From positions 62,001-126,000 of the forward strand of contig JACQAP010000005.1 of assembly GCA_016194905.1 (NCBI GenBank): a DNA stretch of 64,000 bases, read 5' to 3'. This DNA is from Betaproteobacteria bacterium (GTDB lineage: Bacteria; Pseudomonadota; Gammaproteobacteria; Burkholderiales; JACQAP01). Shown here piece by piece: positions 8,688 through 17,672 of the stretch. A program made the translations under genes and the position numbers. Position 1 is the first letter of the stretch. The number at the start of each line of letters is the position of its first letter. Below the pieces are notes generated by a model. The model did no database searches, was not told the DNA's origin, and worked only from the letters and a program-made list of their open reading frames with translations.

Positions 8688-9842
8688 TTAACGGGTGCGC
8701 TGGTGCGCGTGGTCCTTCACGCGCATCCACTTGCCGCCGGCGGCATTGCTCTCCAGAGCGGTCTCGATGAAGGCCATGGTTCGCGCGCCGTCGATGGCCG
8801 TCGGAAAATCCTGCTCCACGCGGGCACCCTGGCGGCGGGCGATGATCGCGTCGGCGAAGTTCCGGTACAGATTGCCGAACGCTTCGTAGTAGCCTTCCGG
8901 GTGGCCGGGCGGAAGTCGGCTGGCGCGCTTCGCGGCGTCGCACAGATACGGCTCACCGCGCCGCAGCGTCCGCACGGGTTGGCCCGGCTGCCGGTGAATC
9001 AGCGATTCGGGTTCCAGTTGTTTCCATTCGAGCGCGCCGCGCGTCCCGTAGATGCGGAAATTCGGCCCGCCCTCCTCGCCCGCCATGACCTGGGAGGCCG
9101 ACAGCATGCCCCGCGCGCCGCCGCGGAAGCGCAGCAGAATGCTGATGTCGTCGTCGACCTTGCGGTCGTGCAGGTGCCCAAAGTCCGCGCACAATTCCTC
9201 GACCTCCAGCCCGGTCACCGTGTGCATCATGTGCTGGGCATGCGATCCGATGTCGGCCAGGCAACCCGCCGCGCCGGACTTCGACGGATCCGTGCGCCAC
9301 GCGGCGCCTTTGTGGCCTTGTTTCTCGATCGGCTGCAGCAACCAACCCTGCGGGTAGTCGACGACCACCTTGACCAGGTCGCCCAGTTCGCCGCCGGCGA
9401 TCATGTGGCGCGCCTGCTTCACCATCGGATAGCCGGTGTAGTTGTGGGTCAGCAGGAACACGATGCCGCTCTTCTCCACCACGCGGCATAAATGCCTGGC
9501 CTCTTCCAGCGAGAGGCCGATCGGCTTGTCGCAGGCCACGTGAAATCCGCTTTCGGCAAATGCCGCCGACACCGGCACGTGCAAATGATTAGGCGTCGCC
9601 ACCGTGACGAATTCGATGCGTTCCGCCGCCGGGAGCTTCTCCTCGGCGTCCAGCATTTCCTGCCAGGTTCCGTAGCCTCGCGCCAGACCCCAGGCTTTCG
9701 CGGCAGCCCGCGAGCGTTCGGGAGTCGAAGACAACGCGCCCGCCACCAGTTCCACGCGGCTGTCCAGCGCGGCGGCATGACGGTGCAATTCGCCCGCCAT
9801 CGCGTCCAGCCCTCCACCGACCATGCCCATCCTCAACCGCAT
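8688..9842 (-). CDS. Gfo/Idh/MocA-family NAD(P)-dependent oxidoreductase
   Basis: A 384-residue protein with an N-terminal Rossmann fold (GMVGGGLDAMAGELHR), an EKP-like signature at VACDKPIGLSLEEA and a C-terminal catalytic domain with the GSHAQHM segment where His is expected. The family oxidises or reduces sugars, inositols and related polyols. I choose ATG 9842 (MRLRMGMVGGG) over a frame open to 9956, since it overlaps the stop of the small upstream gene (TGATG). Its place inside the transporter operon suggests it acts on the imported carbohydrate-like compound. Confidence 0.9.
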   Translation of the reverse strand: MRLRMGMVGGGLDAMAGELHRHAAALDSRVELVAGALSSTPERSRAAAKAWGLARGYGTWQEMLDAEEKLPAAERIEFVTVATPNHLHVPVSAAFAESGFHVACDKPIGLSLEEARHLCRVVEKSGIVFLLTHNYTGYPMVKQARHMIAGGELGDLVKVVVDYPQGWLLQPIEKQGHKGAAWRTDPSKSGAAGCLADIGSHAQHMMHTVTGLEVEELCADFGHLHDRKVDDDISILLRFRGGARGMLSASQVMAGEEGGPNFRIYGTRGALEWKQLEPESLIHRQPGQPVRTLRRGEPYLCDAAKRASRLPPGHPEGYYEAFGNLYRNFADAIIARRQGARVEQDFPTAIDGARTMAFIETALESNAAGGKWMRVKDHAHQRTR

Positions 9843-10033
9843 CACGGGTCTTCCTTCGGCAAAGGCTTGATCTTCGAAAACACCGAAAACCCGATCAGCC
9901 CGGCCAGCGTAATGGTGACGCCGTAGCGATGCAGCACCTCGATCCACGGCTGGCACAGCGCGACGATCCCGAAAATCATCAGGAAGATCGATGTGGGTTC
10001 CAATACCCGGCTGCTCAGCTCGCGGAAGTTCAT
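9842..10033 (-). CDS. small two-segment membrane protein in ABC operon
   Basis: A 63-residue protein (MNFRELSSRVLEPTS...) with two hydrophobic stretches, IFLMIFGIVALCQPW and VTITLAGLIGFSVFS, and a charged C-terminus. Proteins of this size and shape accompany sugar-type ABC operons in proteobacteria; I do not know a proven function. It could stabilise the permeases. Start at 10033 was chosen over 10081 because the extra leader overlaps a low-complexity repeat. Confidence 0.7.
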   Translation of the reverse strand: MNFRELSSRVLEPTSIFLMIFGIVALCQPWIEVLHRYGVTITLAGLIGFSVFSKIKPLPKEDP

Positions 10034-10049
10034 TGCGCGCTCCCGTAAG

Positions 10050-10150
10050 ACGCGCGCGCGGTGACTGGTGACTGGTGACAAGTGACTGGCAAGAACACCC
10101 GCCGACGTCGCTGGATGTTCGCCTCTCGCCTCACGCCTTTCGCCTCACCC
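10050..10150. repeat. intra-operon low-complexity cassette
   Basis: The gap between the permease and the small membrane protein carries GGTGACT words in tandem (about 10059-10090) followed by CGCCTCTCGCCTCACGCC-type words (about 10120-10148). The second part is roughly a reverse-complement echo (GGTGAGGCG) of the first. It is one of many such intergenic cassettes in this window, here inside an operon. Confidence 0.55.
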
Positions 10151-10151
10151 G

Positions 10152-11111
10152 TCATTTTCTGATCGCCCCGAACGTCACGCCTCTCAGCAGATGCTTCCTC
10201 AACAGGAACGTGAACACCGCCACCGGTACCAGGAACAGGAAGGTGCCGGCTGCAATGACAGTCCAGTCCGTCAACCCCGAGCCAAGTTGGGACGGGATAT
10301 AAGGCGGGGCGGTCTGTGCCCTGCGATTGGTCATCATCAAGGCGAAAGCGTACTCATTCCAGGCCGTGATAAAACAGAACACCGCGGTCGCCGCGATGCC
10401 TGTCGCCGCCTGCGGCAGCACGATCCTGAAGAAGGCCTGCATGCGCGTGTAGCCGTCGACCAGCGCAGCCTCTTCGTATTCGATTGGAATTTCGTCGATG
10501 AATCCTTTCATCAGCCAGACCGAGAACGACAGATTGAATGCGGTATACAGGATGATCAGACCAATATGCGTATCGACCAGGCCGACGGTGCGATACATCA
10601 GAAACATCGGGATCGCCACGACCACCGGCGGCAGCATGCGCGTCGACAGGATGAAGAACAACCAGTCCTGCTCCCCCGGCATCCTGAAACGCGAGAAGCC
10701 GTAAGCCGTCAAGGTGCCCATCGCCACCGCGAGAAACGTGCTGATCACCGCGATGATGACGCTGTTCAGAAAGCGGCTCAGGTAGCCGGAACTTTCGAAA
10801 TTGCCATCGGCGTCCTTGATGATGCGCTCGCCACCGTCGTATACCCGCTTCTCGTACCAGGGCGCCTTCTCGTACACCTCCGGCTCGACTTCGCCGCGCA
10901 TCTGTACGCGCGAGGTGAACAGCTTCACGAACGGTGTGATTTCAGGCCGGAAGAAGACCGTGGGCGGCACGGTGGTGGCGGCGCTTCGCGGCTTGAATGC
11001 GGTGGAACTGATCCAGTACAACGGAATTAGGTAGAGGAACAGGACCACGAACACGAGTGCGATGAGCAGGCGGTTGGTGAGCTTGTGTCGCTTCGACTGG
11101 ACGGCGGCCAT
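10152..11111 (-). CDS. carbohydrate ABC transporter permease, MalG type
   Basis: A 319-residue inner-membrane permease with about six transmembrane helices and the EAA coupling loop near residue 210 (EYEEAALVDGYTRMQAFFRIVLP). A long periplasmic loop follows the first helix. It pairs with the MalF-type permease encoded one base upstream, and together they form the membrane channel for the imported substrate, driven by the MalK-type ATPases. Confidence 0.93.
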   Translation of the reverse strand: MAAVQSKRHKLTNRLLIALVFVVLFLYLIPLYWISSTAFKPRSAATTVPPTVFFRPEITPFVKLFTSRVQMRGEVEPEVYEKAPWYEKRVYDGGERIIKDADGNFESSGYLSRFLNSVIIAVISTFLAVAMGTLTAYGFSRFRMPGEQDWLFFILSTRMLPPVVVAIPMFLMYRTVGLVDTHIGLIILYTAFNLSFSVWLMKGFIDEIPIEYEEAALVDGYTRMQAFFRIVLPQAATGIAATAVFCFITAWNEYAFALMMTNRRAQTAPPYIPSQLGSGLTDWTVIAAGTFLFLVPVAVFTFLLRKHLLRGVTFGAIRK

Positions 11112-11112
11112 G

Positions 11113-12006
11113 CTAGCGGTCCTTCACCTGGTTGAGGTACTTCACGTAAATATTGGTTATCGCCAGCACCATGATCAGCACGATGTAGGCAAGCGCGCAG
11201 GAGCGGCCAGTCTGCCACTCCTGAAAAGCGAGCTTGTAGAGCCGGATGGCGATCAGCTCGGTGGAATCCAGACTGGTCATGATGAAAGCCAGGTCGAATG
11301 TCTTGAACGCTTCCATCGTCCGGAAGATGATTGCGACCAGCAGCAGCGGACTCACCAGCGGCAGCGTGATGCGCGTGAACGTATACCACTTGGTGGCGCG
11401 ATCGATCGCGGCCGCTTCATACAGATGCTGCGGAATCGCGGACAAGCCGGCGAGGCATAACAGCATCACGAACGGCGACCACATCCAAATGTCCGTCAGC
11501 GCCACGGCGTAGAGCGCCCAACCGGGATCGGAGAGCCAGGCAAAATCCTCGAGACCGAGGATGTAGTTGATAATTCCCCAAGAGGGGCTGTAGAGCAGTT
11601 GCCAGAACAGGCCTATCACGGCCATCGACATCATCATCGGTAACAGCAGCAGTGTGGTGAGCAGCCCTTTGCCGGGAATCCTGCGATTCAGCAGCAGCGC
11701 CACGCCGAACCCGACCAGCACCTGGCCGCCTACCGATACCAGCACATATTTTGCGGTGACAGAAAAGTTGTTCCAGATGTGCTCGTCGCCGAGCAGTTCC
11801 CGGTAATTGTCGAGTCCGATGAAATTCGCGGGCTGGTTGCTTGAGGCGCGAAAATCGGTGAACGAATAACCGAGCGAATAGATCAGCGGAAAGATGTTGA
11901 AGACGATCAAAAACACGATCGTCGGGATGATGAACAGATTGCGTATGGCGACGTCGCTCAAACCCCGTCTTGCCGCCGCAGACTTAGGATCGAGACTCGC
12001 AATCAT
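11113..12006 (-). CDS. carbohydrate ABC transporter permease, MalF/UgpA type
   Basis: A 297-residue permease with six predicted helices; the first is LFIIPTIVFLIVFNIFPLIY and the EAA loop lies near residues 200-225 (LYEAAAIDRATKWYTFTRITLP). It forms the channel with the MalG-type partner directly downstream. A strong stem-loop lies between it and the binding-protein gene, so it is probably expressed at a lower level than the binding protein. Confidence 0.93.
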   Translation of the reverse strand: MIASLDPKSAAARRGLSDVAIRNLFIIPTIVFLIVFNIFPLIYSLGYSFTDFRASSNQPANFIGLDNYRELLGDEHIWNNFSVTAKYVLVSVGGQVLVGFGVALLLNRRIPGKGLLTTLLLLPMMMSMAVIGLFWQLLYSPSWGIINYILGLEDFAWLSDPGWALYAVALTDIWMWSPFVMLLCLAGLSAIPQHLYEAAAIDRATKWYTFTRITLPLVSPLLLVAIIFRTMEAFKTFDLAFIMTSLDSTELIAIRLYKLAFQEWQTGRSCALAYIVLIMVLAITNIYVKYLNQVKDR

Positions 12007-12093
12007 TTACGCCCTTCCCCTCATCGCGAAGATTCGTCCCCGCAGAACGACCTTCAGTTTTTTTGTGCCCGTGGCTCCCGCGCGCAAACAAGG

Positions 12094-12119
12094 CCGGCGG
12101 AGGGCAGTGCCTCCGCCGG
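12094..12119 (-). terminator. stem-loop between binding-protein and permease genes
   Basis: A perfect 10-bp stem, CCGGCGGAGG/CCTCCGCCGG, with a 6-base loop lies 10 bases after the binding-protein stop. On the minus strand it is followed by CCTTGTTTG, a weak T-tract. Such stems after binding-protein genes limit read-through or protect the upstream mRNA, giving excess binding protein. I read it as an attenuator rather than a complete terminator. Confidence 0.75.
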
Positions 12120-12128
12120 ACGGACTCC

Positions 12129-13442
12129 TTACTTGTAGCGCTTGTACTTCTTGAATGTCGTTTCCCAGTCGTTGGCAAGGCCGTTCAGAGCTTCTTCCGC
12201 TGTGCCCTTGTTGCCGACAATGAACGGATGCAGACGCTTGTTCATCTGGTCAAGCAGTTCCGCATATTCTTCCGTGGCCCAGAAATCCTTCACCATGAAC
12301 ATGGTTTCGTAGAACGCCTTGTTGTAGGGCGTCGCCTTCTGGAAGGCTTCGGATTTCAACACGCTGGCATTGCAGGTGTAGCCGCCCAGCTCGGCCCACT
12401 TCTTTTGCACGTCGTCCTTGATGAACCACTCCAGGAACTTCGTCGCCTCGGCCTGCTTCTTCGAGTATTTGATGATCGAGATGCCCTGGCCGCCGAGTGC
12501 TGCGAAGCGCTTGCCCGTGGGACCTTCCGGATTAGCGAAATAACCGGTGACTTTGGCGTTCTTGTTGGTCGCCGGATTCGTCAGTGCCGGGAAGAAAGCG
12601 AAGAAGTTCATGCTCATCGCCGCCAGGCCTTCGGTGATCGCCTGGTTGTCTTCCATGAAGAACACCTTGCCCCAGCCCGGAGGCGTGAATCCGTAAAGTT
12701 CCTTGTAGAACTTCAGGGCTGCGATGGCTTCTTTGGAATTGACCATGCCGCGCACTTTGTACGTCGAGTAATCGCCCAGGTCGCCGCCGTAGCCGAACAG
12801 CACGTTCTCGTAGCCCATTGCAAGGGCATCGTATGTATTGTCGGTATAAATCGCGATGCCGTAGCGCTTCTCGCCCGGGCGATGGAAGAATTCGGCGATG
12901 TCGTGCAGATGCGCCCAGGTCTTCGGCACTCCCAGGTCATAGCCGTACTTCTTCTTGAAGGCGGCCATTTCCTTCGGATCTTCGAACCAGTCCTTGCGAT
13001 AGGCCCAACCGGTCGCATCGCCTTCCAGAGGCACTGCCCAGTACTTCTTGCTCCTGGGCGGATACTCGGCGTAACCCGCAACCGTGGCGGGCGCCATGCT
13101 CTTGTCAAGCCCGTTCTTCACGACGAAGTTGGTCAGATCCACATAGTGGCCGCCGGACGAGCCTGCACCGAGCCACTGGGAATCGCCGACCACCAAATCG
13201 TAGGCATCGCCCTTCGCGTTGAACTCGGTGAAAGCCTTAGTCTGAAAATCGGGCCATGGCACCGTTTCGATCACGACCTTGGTGCCGGTTTGCTTTTCGT
13301 AATCCTTGACCAGTTCCTGCAGGTAGTTCGCCGGGTCCCATTGGGCCCAGAGGATGGTCAGTTTTTCCGCTGCCAGCGCCGAACTGCAGGCCAGAGCGAA
13401 AACAGCGCCGGCCAGCAGGCCGGACCATTTTTTCTTGCTCAT
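12129..13442 (-). CDS. extracellular solute-binding protein of sugar ABC transporter
   Basis: A 437-residue family 1 binding protein with a signal peptide (MSKKKWSGLLAGAVFALACSSALAAEK, cut after about residue 25). The mature part has the usual LTILWAQWDPANY opening and the YEKQTGTKVVIETVPW segment. It captures the substrate in the periplasm and hands it to the two permeases encoded downstream. It is the first gene of the minus-strand operon. Family 1 members bind oligosaccharides, polyols and glycerol phosphates; the ligand here is unknown. Confidence 0.93.
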   Translation of the reverse strand: MSKKKWSGLLAGAVFALACSSALAAEKLTILWAQWDPANYLQELVKDYEKQTGTKVVIETVPWPDFQTKAFTEFNAKGDAYDLVVGDSQWLGAGSSGGHYVDLTNFVVKNGLDKSMAPATVAGYAEYPPRSKKYWAVPLEGDATGWAYRKDWFEDPKEMAAFKKKYGYDLGVPKTWAHLHDIAEFFHRPGEKRYGIAIYTDNTYDALAMGYENVLFGYGGDLGDYSTYKVRGMVNSKEAIAALKFYKELYGFTPPGWGKVFFMEDNQAITEGLAAMSMNFFAFFPALTNPATNKNAKVTGYFANPEGPTGKRFAALGGQGISIIKYSKKQAEATKFLEWFIKDDVQKKWAELGGYTCNASVLKSEAFQKATPYNKAFYETMFMVKDFWATEEYAELLDQMNKRLHPFIVGNKGTAEEALNGLANDWETTFKKYKRYK

Positions 13443-13567
13443 CGTTTGCTCCTCCGTATTGGTCTTTTGCTATTGCGGCCATCCGTCCCGGATCGCAAAC
13501 AGCCGGCCGCTCCTCGACACCGAACCCTGCCACGGTCTTGTCGCCGTGTTCCAACAAACTGCCGTTT

Positions 13568-14317
13568 CTACTTTAACTTTATCCGGGCCTTCCTTTTCAA
13601 CAACGCGCCTGAAGTATGCACGCCATTCTTCCTTTTTCCCGCGGCCGCCGGAACTCGCGCCACGGTCTTGCCCTCTTCGGCAACCGCCGCCTGGATCAAC
13701 GCGTGGCACGTCCACAACGCCACCTCCTCGGCACGCTTGCGGTCCAGACCCCAGATGTCCTTCAGCACAACGAAGGCTTCGGTTCCGAACACCAGCGAGA
13801 GCGCTTGCGTGAGCCGTTCGAAACCGGGCCGGCCCAACTGGCCCTTCAACGGCTGTACCGCGGAATTCAGCAGACCGATGCGATGCCCGCGCACCATCGG
13901 CGCTTCATCGCCGAACAAGCCGGCATGCCGGCGCGCCCACTGATCCAGCGCAAGCCGCAACGCCGCCTTCAGCGTGGCTTCGTAACTCTCCATGCGCGGA
14001 TAGGCAAAGGTCACCAGTTCGGTGATCCGGACCTCCGCATCCCCGGAGTCAGATGTCCACGCCAGGATCGGCCCCAGCGCCTCGTCCACTGCAGCCTGAA
14101 TCAGGGCCGACTGGGACGGGAAGTAACGATAAGCCGTCGCCCGCGAAACCTGCGCCGCTCCCGCCACGTCGCTGACCGATGGAATCAGACCATCCTGCAT
14201 CAGGCGCATGGCCGCATCCAGCATGATCTTGCGCATCCGCGCACGCGGCCCCCTGTCGGCCCGCGCCTTGCCATCCGAATGAATCTTGGGACGCCGTTCT
14301 TGACCTGAGACTAGCAT
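13568..14317 (-). CDS. TetR-family transcriptional regulator
   Basis: A 249-residue regulator. The DNA-binding domain is at about residues 28-75, with the helix-turn-helix [19 protein letters not shown]. The C-terminal ligand domain (about 90-230) is unassigned, and the tail is Lys/Arg rich. I prefer ATG 14317 to the open frame at 14428, because the added leader has no family-like sequence. It is divergent from the UPF0261 gene and lies just upstream of the ABC operon on the same strand, so it may control either. The effector is unknown. Confidence 0.88.
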   Translation of the reverse strand: MLVSGQERRPKIHSDGKARADRGPRARMRKIMLDAAMRLMQDGLIPSVSDVAGAAQVSRATAYRYFPSQSALIQAAVDEALGPILAWTSDSGDAEVRITELVTFAYPRMESYEATLKAALRLALDQWARRHAGLFGDEAPMVRGHRIGLLNSAVQPLKGQLGRPGFERLTQALSLVFGTEAFVVLKDIWGLDRKRAEEVALWTCHALIQAAVAEEGKTVARVPAAAGKRKNGVHTSGALLKRKARIKLK

Positions 14318-14498
14318 CTCACTACGATACCAGCGTCTTACAACAAAAACAGTCGACTCGCCGTTTTTTTTTCGCGCTGCGACGCACAAGCGAAAGCGAG
14401 TCCGGTCACCTAGCGGGAGGAAGTTCAATGAATGCCGCAGTGGGCATATCGGCGGCCGCGCGACTTTCTCCGCCCCCGTTCATCCATCACGCAACGCC
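14318..14498. promoter_or_regulatory. divergent promoter region, TetR gene / UPF0261 gene
   Basis: This 181-bp gap must hold promoters for both genes. A run of nine T residues lies near 14365. I see no convincing palindromic TetR operator, so site assignment is not attempted. Confidence 0.4.
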
Positions 14499-15692
14499 AT
14501 GAAGCGCGTGTATGTCGTCGGCACGGCCGATACCAAAGGCGAGGAATTGCGGTACGTCAAGTCGCTGGTCGAGGCGGCGGGCGCGCCTGCGATCGTCGTG
14601 AACGTCGGCATCAAAACGCCCCAGATTGCGGTCGACGTTGCCGCAGCCGATGTCGCCGCGTGTCACCCGCGAGGCGCGCGATTCGTGCTTGGCGGCGACG
14701 ATCGCGGCATGGCGGTCGAAGCCATGGGCGAGGCCTTCGCGCAATACATCAGCCGGCGGGACGACATCGCCGGCGTGATCGGCCTGGGTGGCGGCGGCGG
14801 CACGTCGATCGTCACGGCCGGCATGCGCCGGCTGCCGGTGGGCGTTCCGAAGCTGATGGTTTCCACGCTCGCCGCCGGCGACGTCGGGCAATTTGTCGGC
14901 GCAACCGACATCACCATGATGTATTCGGTTACCGATGTCGCGGGGTTGAACCGGATCAGCCGGGTCGTGCTCGGCAATGCCGCGCACGCGATGGCCGGAA
15001 TGGCGATGCACACGCTGCCGGATGCGAAGGTCAGGACTGCGATCGGTCTGACGATGTTCGGCGTCACCACGGCCTGCGTGACGCAGATCGTTTCGCAGCT
15101 CGACAAGGAATTCGACTGCTTCGTATTTCACGCAACAGGCACCGGCGGCCAGTCGATGGAAAAACTCGCCGACAGCGGCATGCTGGTCGGTGTCATCGAT
15201 GTCACTACGACCGAGATCTGCGATCACCTTGTCGGCGGCGTACTGTCCGCCGGACCCGACCGGCTCGGAGCCATCGCCCGCAGCCGGATTCCCTATGTCG
15301 GTTCGGTCGGCGCGCTCGACATGGTGAACTTCTGGGCGATGGAAACCGTGCCGGAGCGTTTCCGCGGCCGCAAGCTCTACAAGCACAACCCGAACGTCAC
15401 GCTCATGCGCACCACAGCCGAAGAATGTCGGGAGATCGGCCAATGGATCGCGGAAAAGCTGAATGTTTGTGCGGGCCCGGTCCGCTTTCTGATTCCCGAG
15501 AAAGGCGTGTCGGCACTGGATGCGCCCGGCCAGACATTTTACGATCGCGAGGCCGATGCCGCGCTATTCGACGCGCTTGAAAAGTCATTGCAGCAAACCG
15601 CATCGCGCCGCCTGACGCGTCTGCCCTTCCATATCAACGACCCGGCGTTTTCCACCGCATTGGTGCAGAACTTCCGGGAGATAACCGCATAG
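14499..15692 (+). CDS. UPF0261 / Tm-1-like ATP-binding domain protein
   Basis: A 397-residue UPF0261 protein starting [19 protein letters not shown], the family's nucleotide-binding signature. A glycine-rich loop, [12 protein letters not shown], lies near residue 95, with [11 protein letters not shown] near 215. In plants this domain is the N-terminal half of the tomato mosaic virus resistance protein Tm-1, where it binds ATP and the viral helicase. Bacterial members stand next to a TIM-barrel protein homologous to the C-terminal half of Tm-1, exactly as here (19-base gap). The bacterial function is not established; the setting suggests small-molecule catabolism. Confidence 0.92.
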   Translation: MKRVYVVGTADTKGEELRYVKSLVEAAGAPAIVVNVGIKTPQIAVDVAAADVAACHPRGARFVLGGDDRGMAVEAMGEAFAQYISRRDDIAGVIGLGGGGGTSIVTAGMRRLPVGVPKLMVSTLAAGDVGQFVGATDITMMYSVTDVAGLNRISRVVLGNAAHAMAGMAMHTLPDAKVRTAIGLTMFGVTTACVTQIVSQLDKEFDCFVFHATGTGGQSMEKLADSGMLVGVIDVTTTEICDHLVGGVLSAGPDRLGAIARSRIPYVGSVGALDMVNFWAMETVPERFRGRKLYKHNPNVTLMRTTAEECREIGQWIAEKLNVCAGPVRFLIPEKGVSALDAPGQTFYDREADAALFDALEKSLQQTASRRLTRLPFHINDPAFSTALVQNFREITA

Positions 15693-15710
15693 GAAAAAGG
15701 AATCGAACCG

Positions 15711-16541
15711 ATGCCCGCAATCGAAAGAAGGAAAATCCTGGAGAAGTTTCTGGATATGGTGGCGCGCCGCGTGCCGATCGTCGGCGGCGGCGCCGGCACC
15801 GGGCTATCCGCCAAGTGCGAAGAAGCCGGCGGCATCGACCTGATCATCATCTACAACTCCGGGCGCTACCGCATGGCGGGGCGCGGCTCCGCAGCAGGCC
15901 TGCTCGCCTACGGCAACGCCAACGAGATCGTCAAGGAAATGGCCCGCGAGGTATTGCCGGTGGTCAAGAAGACGCCGGTGCTGGCCGGCGTGAACGGCAC
16001 TGATCCCTTTGTGCTGATGCCGCAATTTCTCGCCGAGTTGAAGCACATGGGTTTCTCCGGCGTGCAGAACTTTCCGACCATCGGCCTGTTCGATGGCGTG
16101 ATGCGCGCGAGCTTCGAAGAAACCGGCATGGGCTACGGACTCGAAGTGGACATGATCCGGCAGGCGCACGAACAGGATCTGCTGACCACTCCGTACGTAT
16201 TCAACGCGGAAGAATCGAAGGCCATGACCGCGGCCGGCGCGGATATCGTGGTCGCGCACATGGGCGTGACTGTCGGCGGCAGCATCGGCGCCTCCAGCGC
16301 GAAGAACCTGGACACCTGCGTCGGGGAAATCGACGCGATCGCCGAAGCGGCCATGAAAGTCCGCAGGGACGTGATCGTGCTCTGCCATGGCGGACCGATC
16401 GCCTCGCCGGAGAATGCCGACTACGTCCTCAAGCGCTCGAAGCACTGCCACGGCTTCTACGGCGCCAGCAGCATGGAACGCCTGCCGACCGAAACCGCAC
16501 TCACCGAACAGACCCGCAAGTTCAAGAACATCAAGTTCTAA
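15711..16541 (+). CDS. TIM-barrel, phosphoenolpyruvate hydrolase-like protein
   Basis: A 276-residue protein of the TIM-barrel signal/PEP hydrolase-like family. Recognisable parts are [20 protein letters not shown] near the start, [18 protein letters not shown], a central [13 protein letters not shown], and [12 protein letters not shown]. It is homologous to the C-terminal half of plant Tm-1 and is encoded 19 bases after the UPF0261 partner. A PEP-mutase or aldolase-like reaction on a phosphorylated or keto acid is plausible but unproven. The pair probably works as one complex or as consecutive enzymes. Confidence 0.92.
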   Translation: MPAIERRKILEKFLDMVARRVPIVGGGAGTGLSAKCEEAGGIDLIIIYNSGRYRMAGRGSAAGLLAYGNANEIVKEMAREVLPVVKKTPVLAGVNGTDPFVLMPQFLAELKHMGFSGVQNFPTIGLFDGVMRASFEETGMGYGLEVDMIRQAHEQDLLTTPYVFNAEESKAMTAAGADIVVAHMGVTVGGSIGASSAKNLDTCVGEIDAIAEAAMKVRRDVIVLCHGGPIASPENADYVLKRSKHCHGFYGASSMERLPTETALTEQTRKFKNIKF

Positions 16542-16543
16542 GG

Positions 16544-16747
16544 ATGAACCACGGAGGACACGGAGGATACGGAGGAAAAAATGAGGAAGAGCGAATCAGG
16601 GCTAAGAACAGTATGAGTATTCGCAGATCCGCGCCGCCCGCTTTTGCTATCACGGGTCATCAGCCACTGAAACGTTCCGGCCCGAGCATTTTCCTTGCTC
16701 TTGTCTTTCCTCCGTGTCCTCCGTGTCCTCCGTGGTTCAAGAACTAG
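16544..16747. repeat. palindromic intergenic cassette, CACGGAGGA words
   Basis: The left arm (about 16547-16580) is built of CACGGAGGA-like 9-mers and the right arm (about 16710-16743) of their complements, TCCTCCGTG. The loop of about 125 bp shows no gene. The open frame across it would encode a HGGHGG...PPCPPCPPW peptide, a familiar spurious translation of this repeat type. The mRNA could fold into a long hairpin between the TIM-barrel gene and the first SRPBCC gene. Confidence 0.88.
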
Positions 16748-16774
16748 ATTTCAGTTCAAGAAGGAGGAGAGAAA

Positions 16775-17215
16775 ATGATCAAGGTCTATCGCAGCGCAAT
16801 CATCAACGCGACCGCAGACAAGGTCTGGAAGCTGGTCCGCGACTTCAACGGACTGCCCAAGTGGCATCCGGCCATCGCCACCAGCGAGATCGAAGGCGGC
16901 CTGCCGGCCGATCGCGTTGGCTGCGTGCGCCGCTTCACCAGAAAGAGCGACGGCGGCCTGTTGCGCGAACAGTTGCTCTCGCTGGCGGATGACACACGAA
17001 CGTTCACCTACAACATTCTGGTTTCACCGATGCCGGTGGCGAACTACATGGCGGCGATGCGCTTCACGCCGATTACCATGGAAAACCGAACCTTCGCCGA
17101 GTGGTGGGCGGTGTTCGACGTGACTTCGGGACCACCGCAGGTGACCGCCGACGACATCGGTGACAACGTCTTCGTGGCCGGTTTCGCGGCGATCGACAAA
17201 CTGCTGGCCCGCTGA
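16775..17215 (+). CDS. SRPBCC/polyketide cyclase-like protein (copy 1)
   Basis: A 146-residue START/SRPBCC-fold protein. It has the typical first strand with NATADKVWKLVRDFNGLPKWHP, then EGGLPADRVGCVRRF. The fold makes a deep hydrophobic cavity that binds aromatic or lipid-like ligands or catalyses cyclisation and dehydration. A GGAGG ribosome site is present. The downstream gene is a clear paralogue (shared DFN-LP-WHP, IEGGLP-DR-GCVR blocks), so the pair arose by tandem duplication and may form a heterodimer. The substrate is unknown. Confidence 0.88.
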   Translation: MIKVYRSAIINATADKVWKLVRDFNGLPKWHPAIATSEIEGGLPADRVGCVRRFTRKSDGGLLREQLLSLADDTRTFTYNILVSPMPVANYMAAMRFTPITMENRTFAEWWAVFDVTSGPPQVTADDIGDNVFVAGFAAIDKLLAR

Positions 17216-17225
17216 GGAGAACATC

Positions 17226-17672
17226 ATGACCAAGATATTCGTCAGTGCGGTGATCGACGCCCGGGTGGAAAAAGTCTGGGCCAAGGTGCGCGACTTCAAC
17301 AACCTGCCCGAATGGCATCCGAAGTTTTCGCGCAGCCACATCGAAGGCGGGTTGCCGAGCGATCGCATCGGCTGCGTGCGCAACTTCGACATCGCTGGTG
17401 GCGGCGGCACCATCCGCGAGCGGCTGCTCGAGCTGTCTGACGTCGAACACAGCTTCCGCTACTGCATCCTCACATCACCACTGCCGGTCGAGGGCTATGT
17501 CGCGCAGCTCACGCTCTACCCGGTCACTGTCGGCGACAAAACCGTTGGAATCTGGACTGCGGAATTCAAAGTCACCAACGATGACGAGGCCGAGGTGGTG
17601 AATGCCGTTGGCAATGACACGTTCGGCAAGGCCTTCGAGATCCTCAATGACATCTTCAGGAGTCCGTCATGA
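17226..17672 (+). CDS. SRPBCC/polyketide cyclase-like protein (copy 2)
   Basis: A 148-residue paralogue of the preceding gene. ATG 17226 is preceded by a GAGGAGA ribosome site; the longer frame starting at 17160 overlaps copy 1 and is rejected. It shares the VRDFNNLPEWHP and IEGGLPSDRIGCVRNF blocks. The end overlaps the start of the outer-membrane protein gene (ATGA), so the three genes are co-translated. It is probably a ligand-binding or cyclase-like protein in the same pathway as copy 1. Confidence 0.88.
   Translation: MTKIFVSAVIDARVEKVWAKVRDFNNLPEWHPKFSRSHIEGGLPSDRIGCVRNFDIAGGGGTIRERLLELSDVEHSFRYCILTSPLPVEGYVAQLTLYPVTVGDKTVGIWTAEFKVTNDDEAEVVNAVGNDTFGKAFEILNDIFRSPS

Noticed and set aside
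12063-13943. 626-codon open frame on the plus strand
   Set aside because: It mirrors the solute-binding protein and TetR genes, which have signal peptide, motifs and ribosome sites on the other strand.
16544-16747. 67-codon open frame reading HGGHGG...PPCPPCPPW
   Set aside because: It is the spurious translation of the palindromic cassette's tandem words; no ribosome site.
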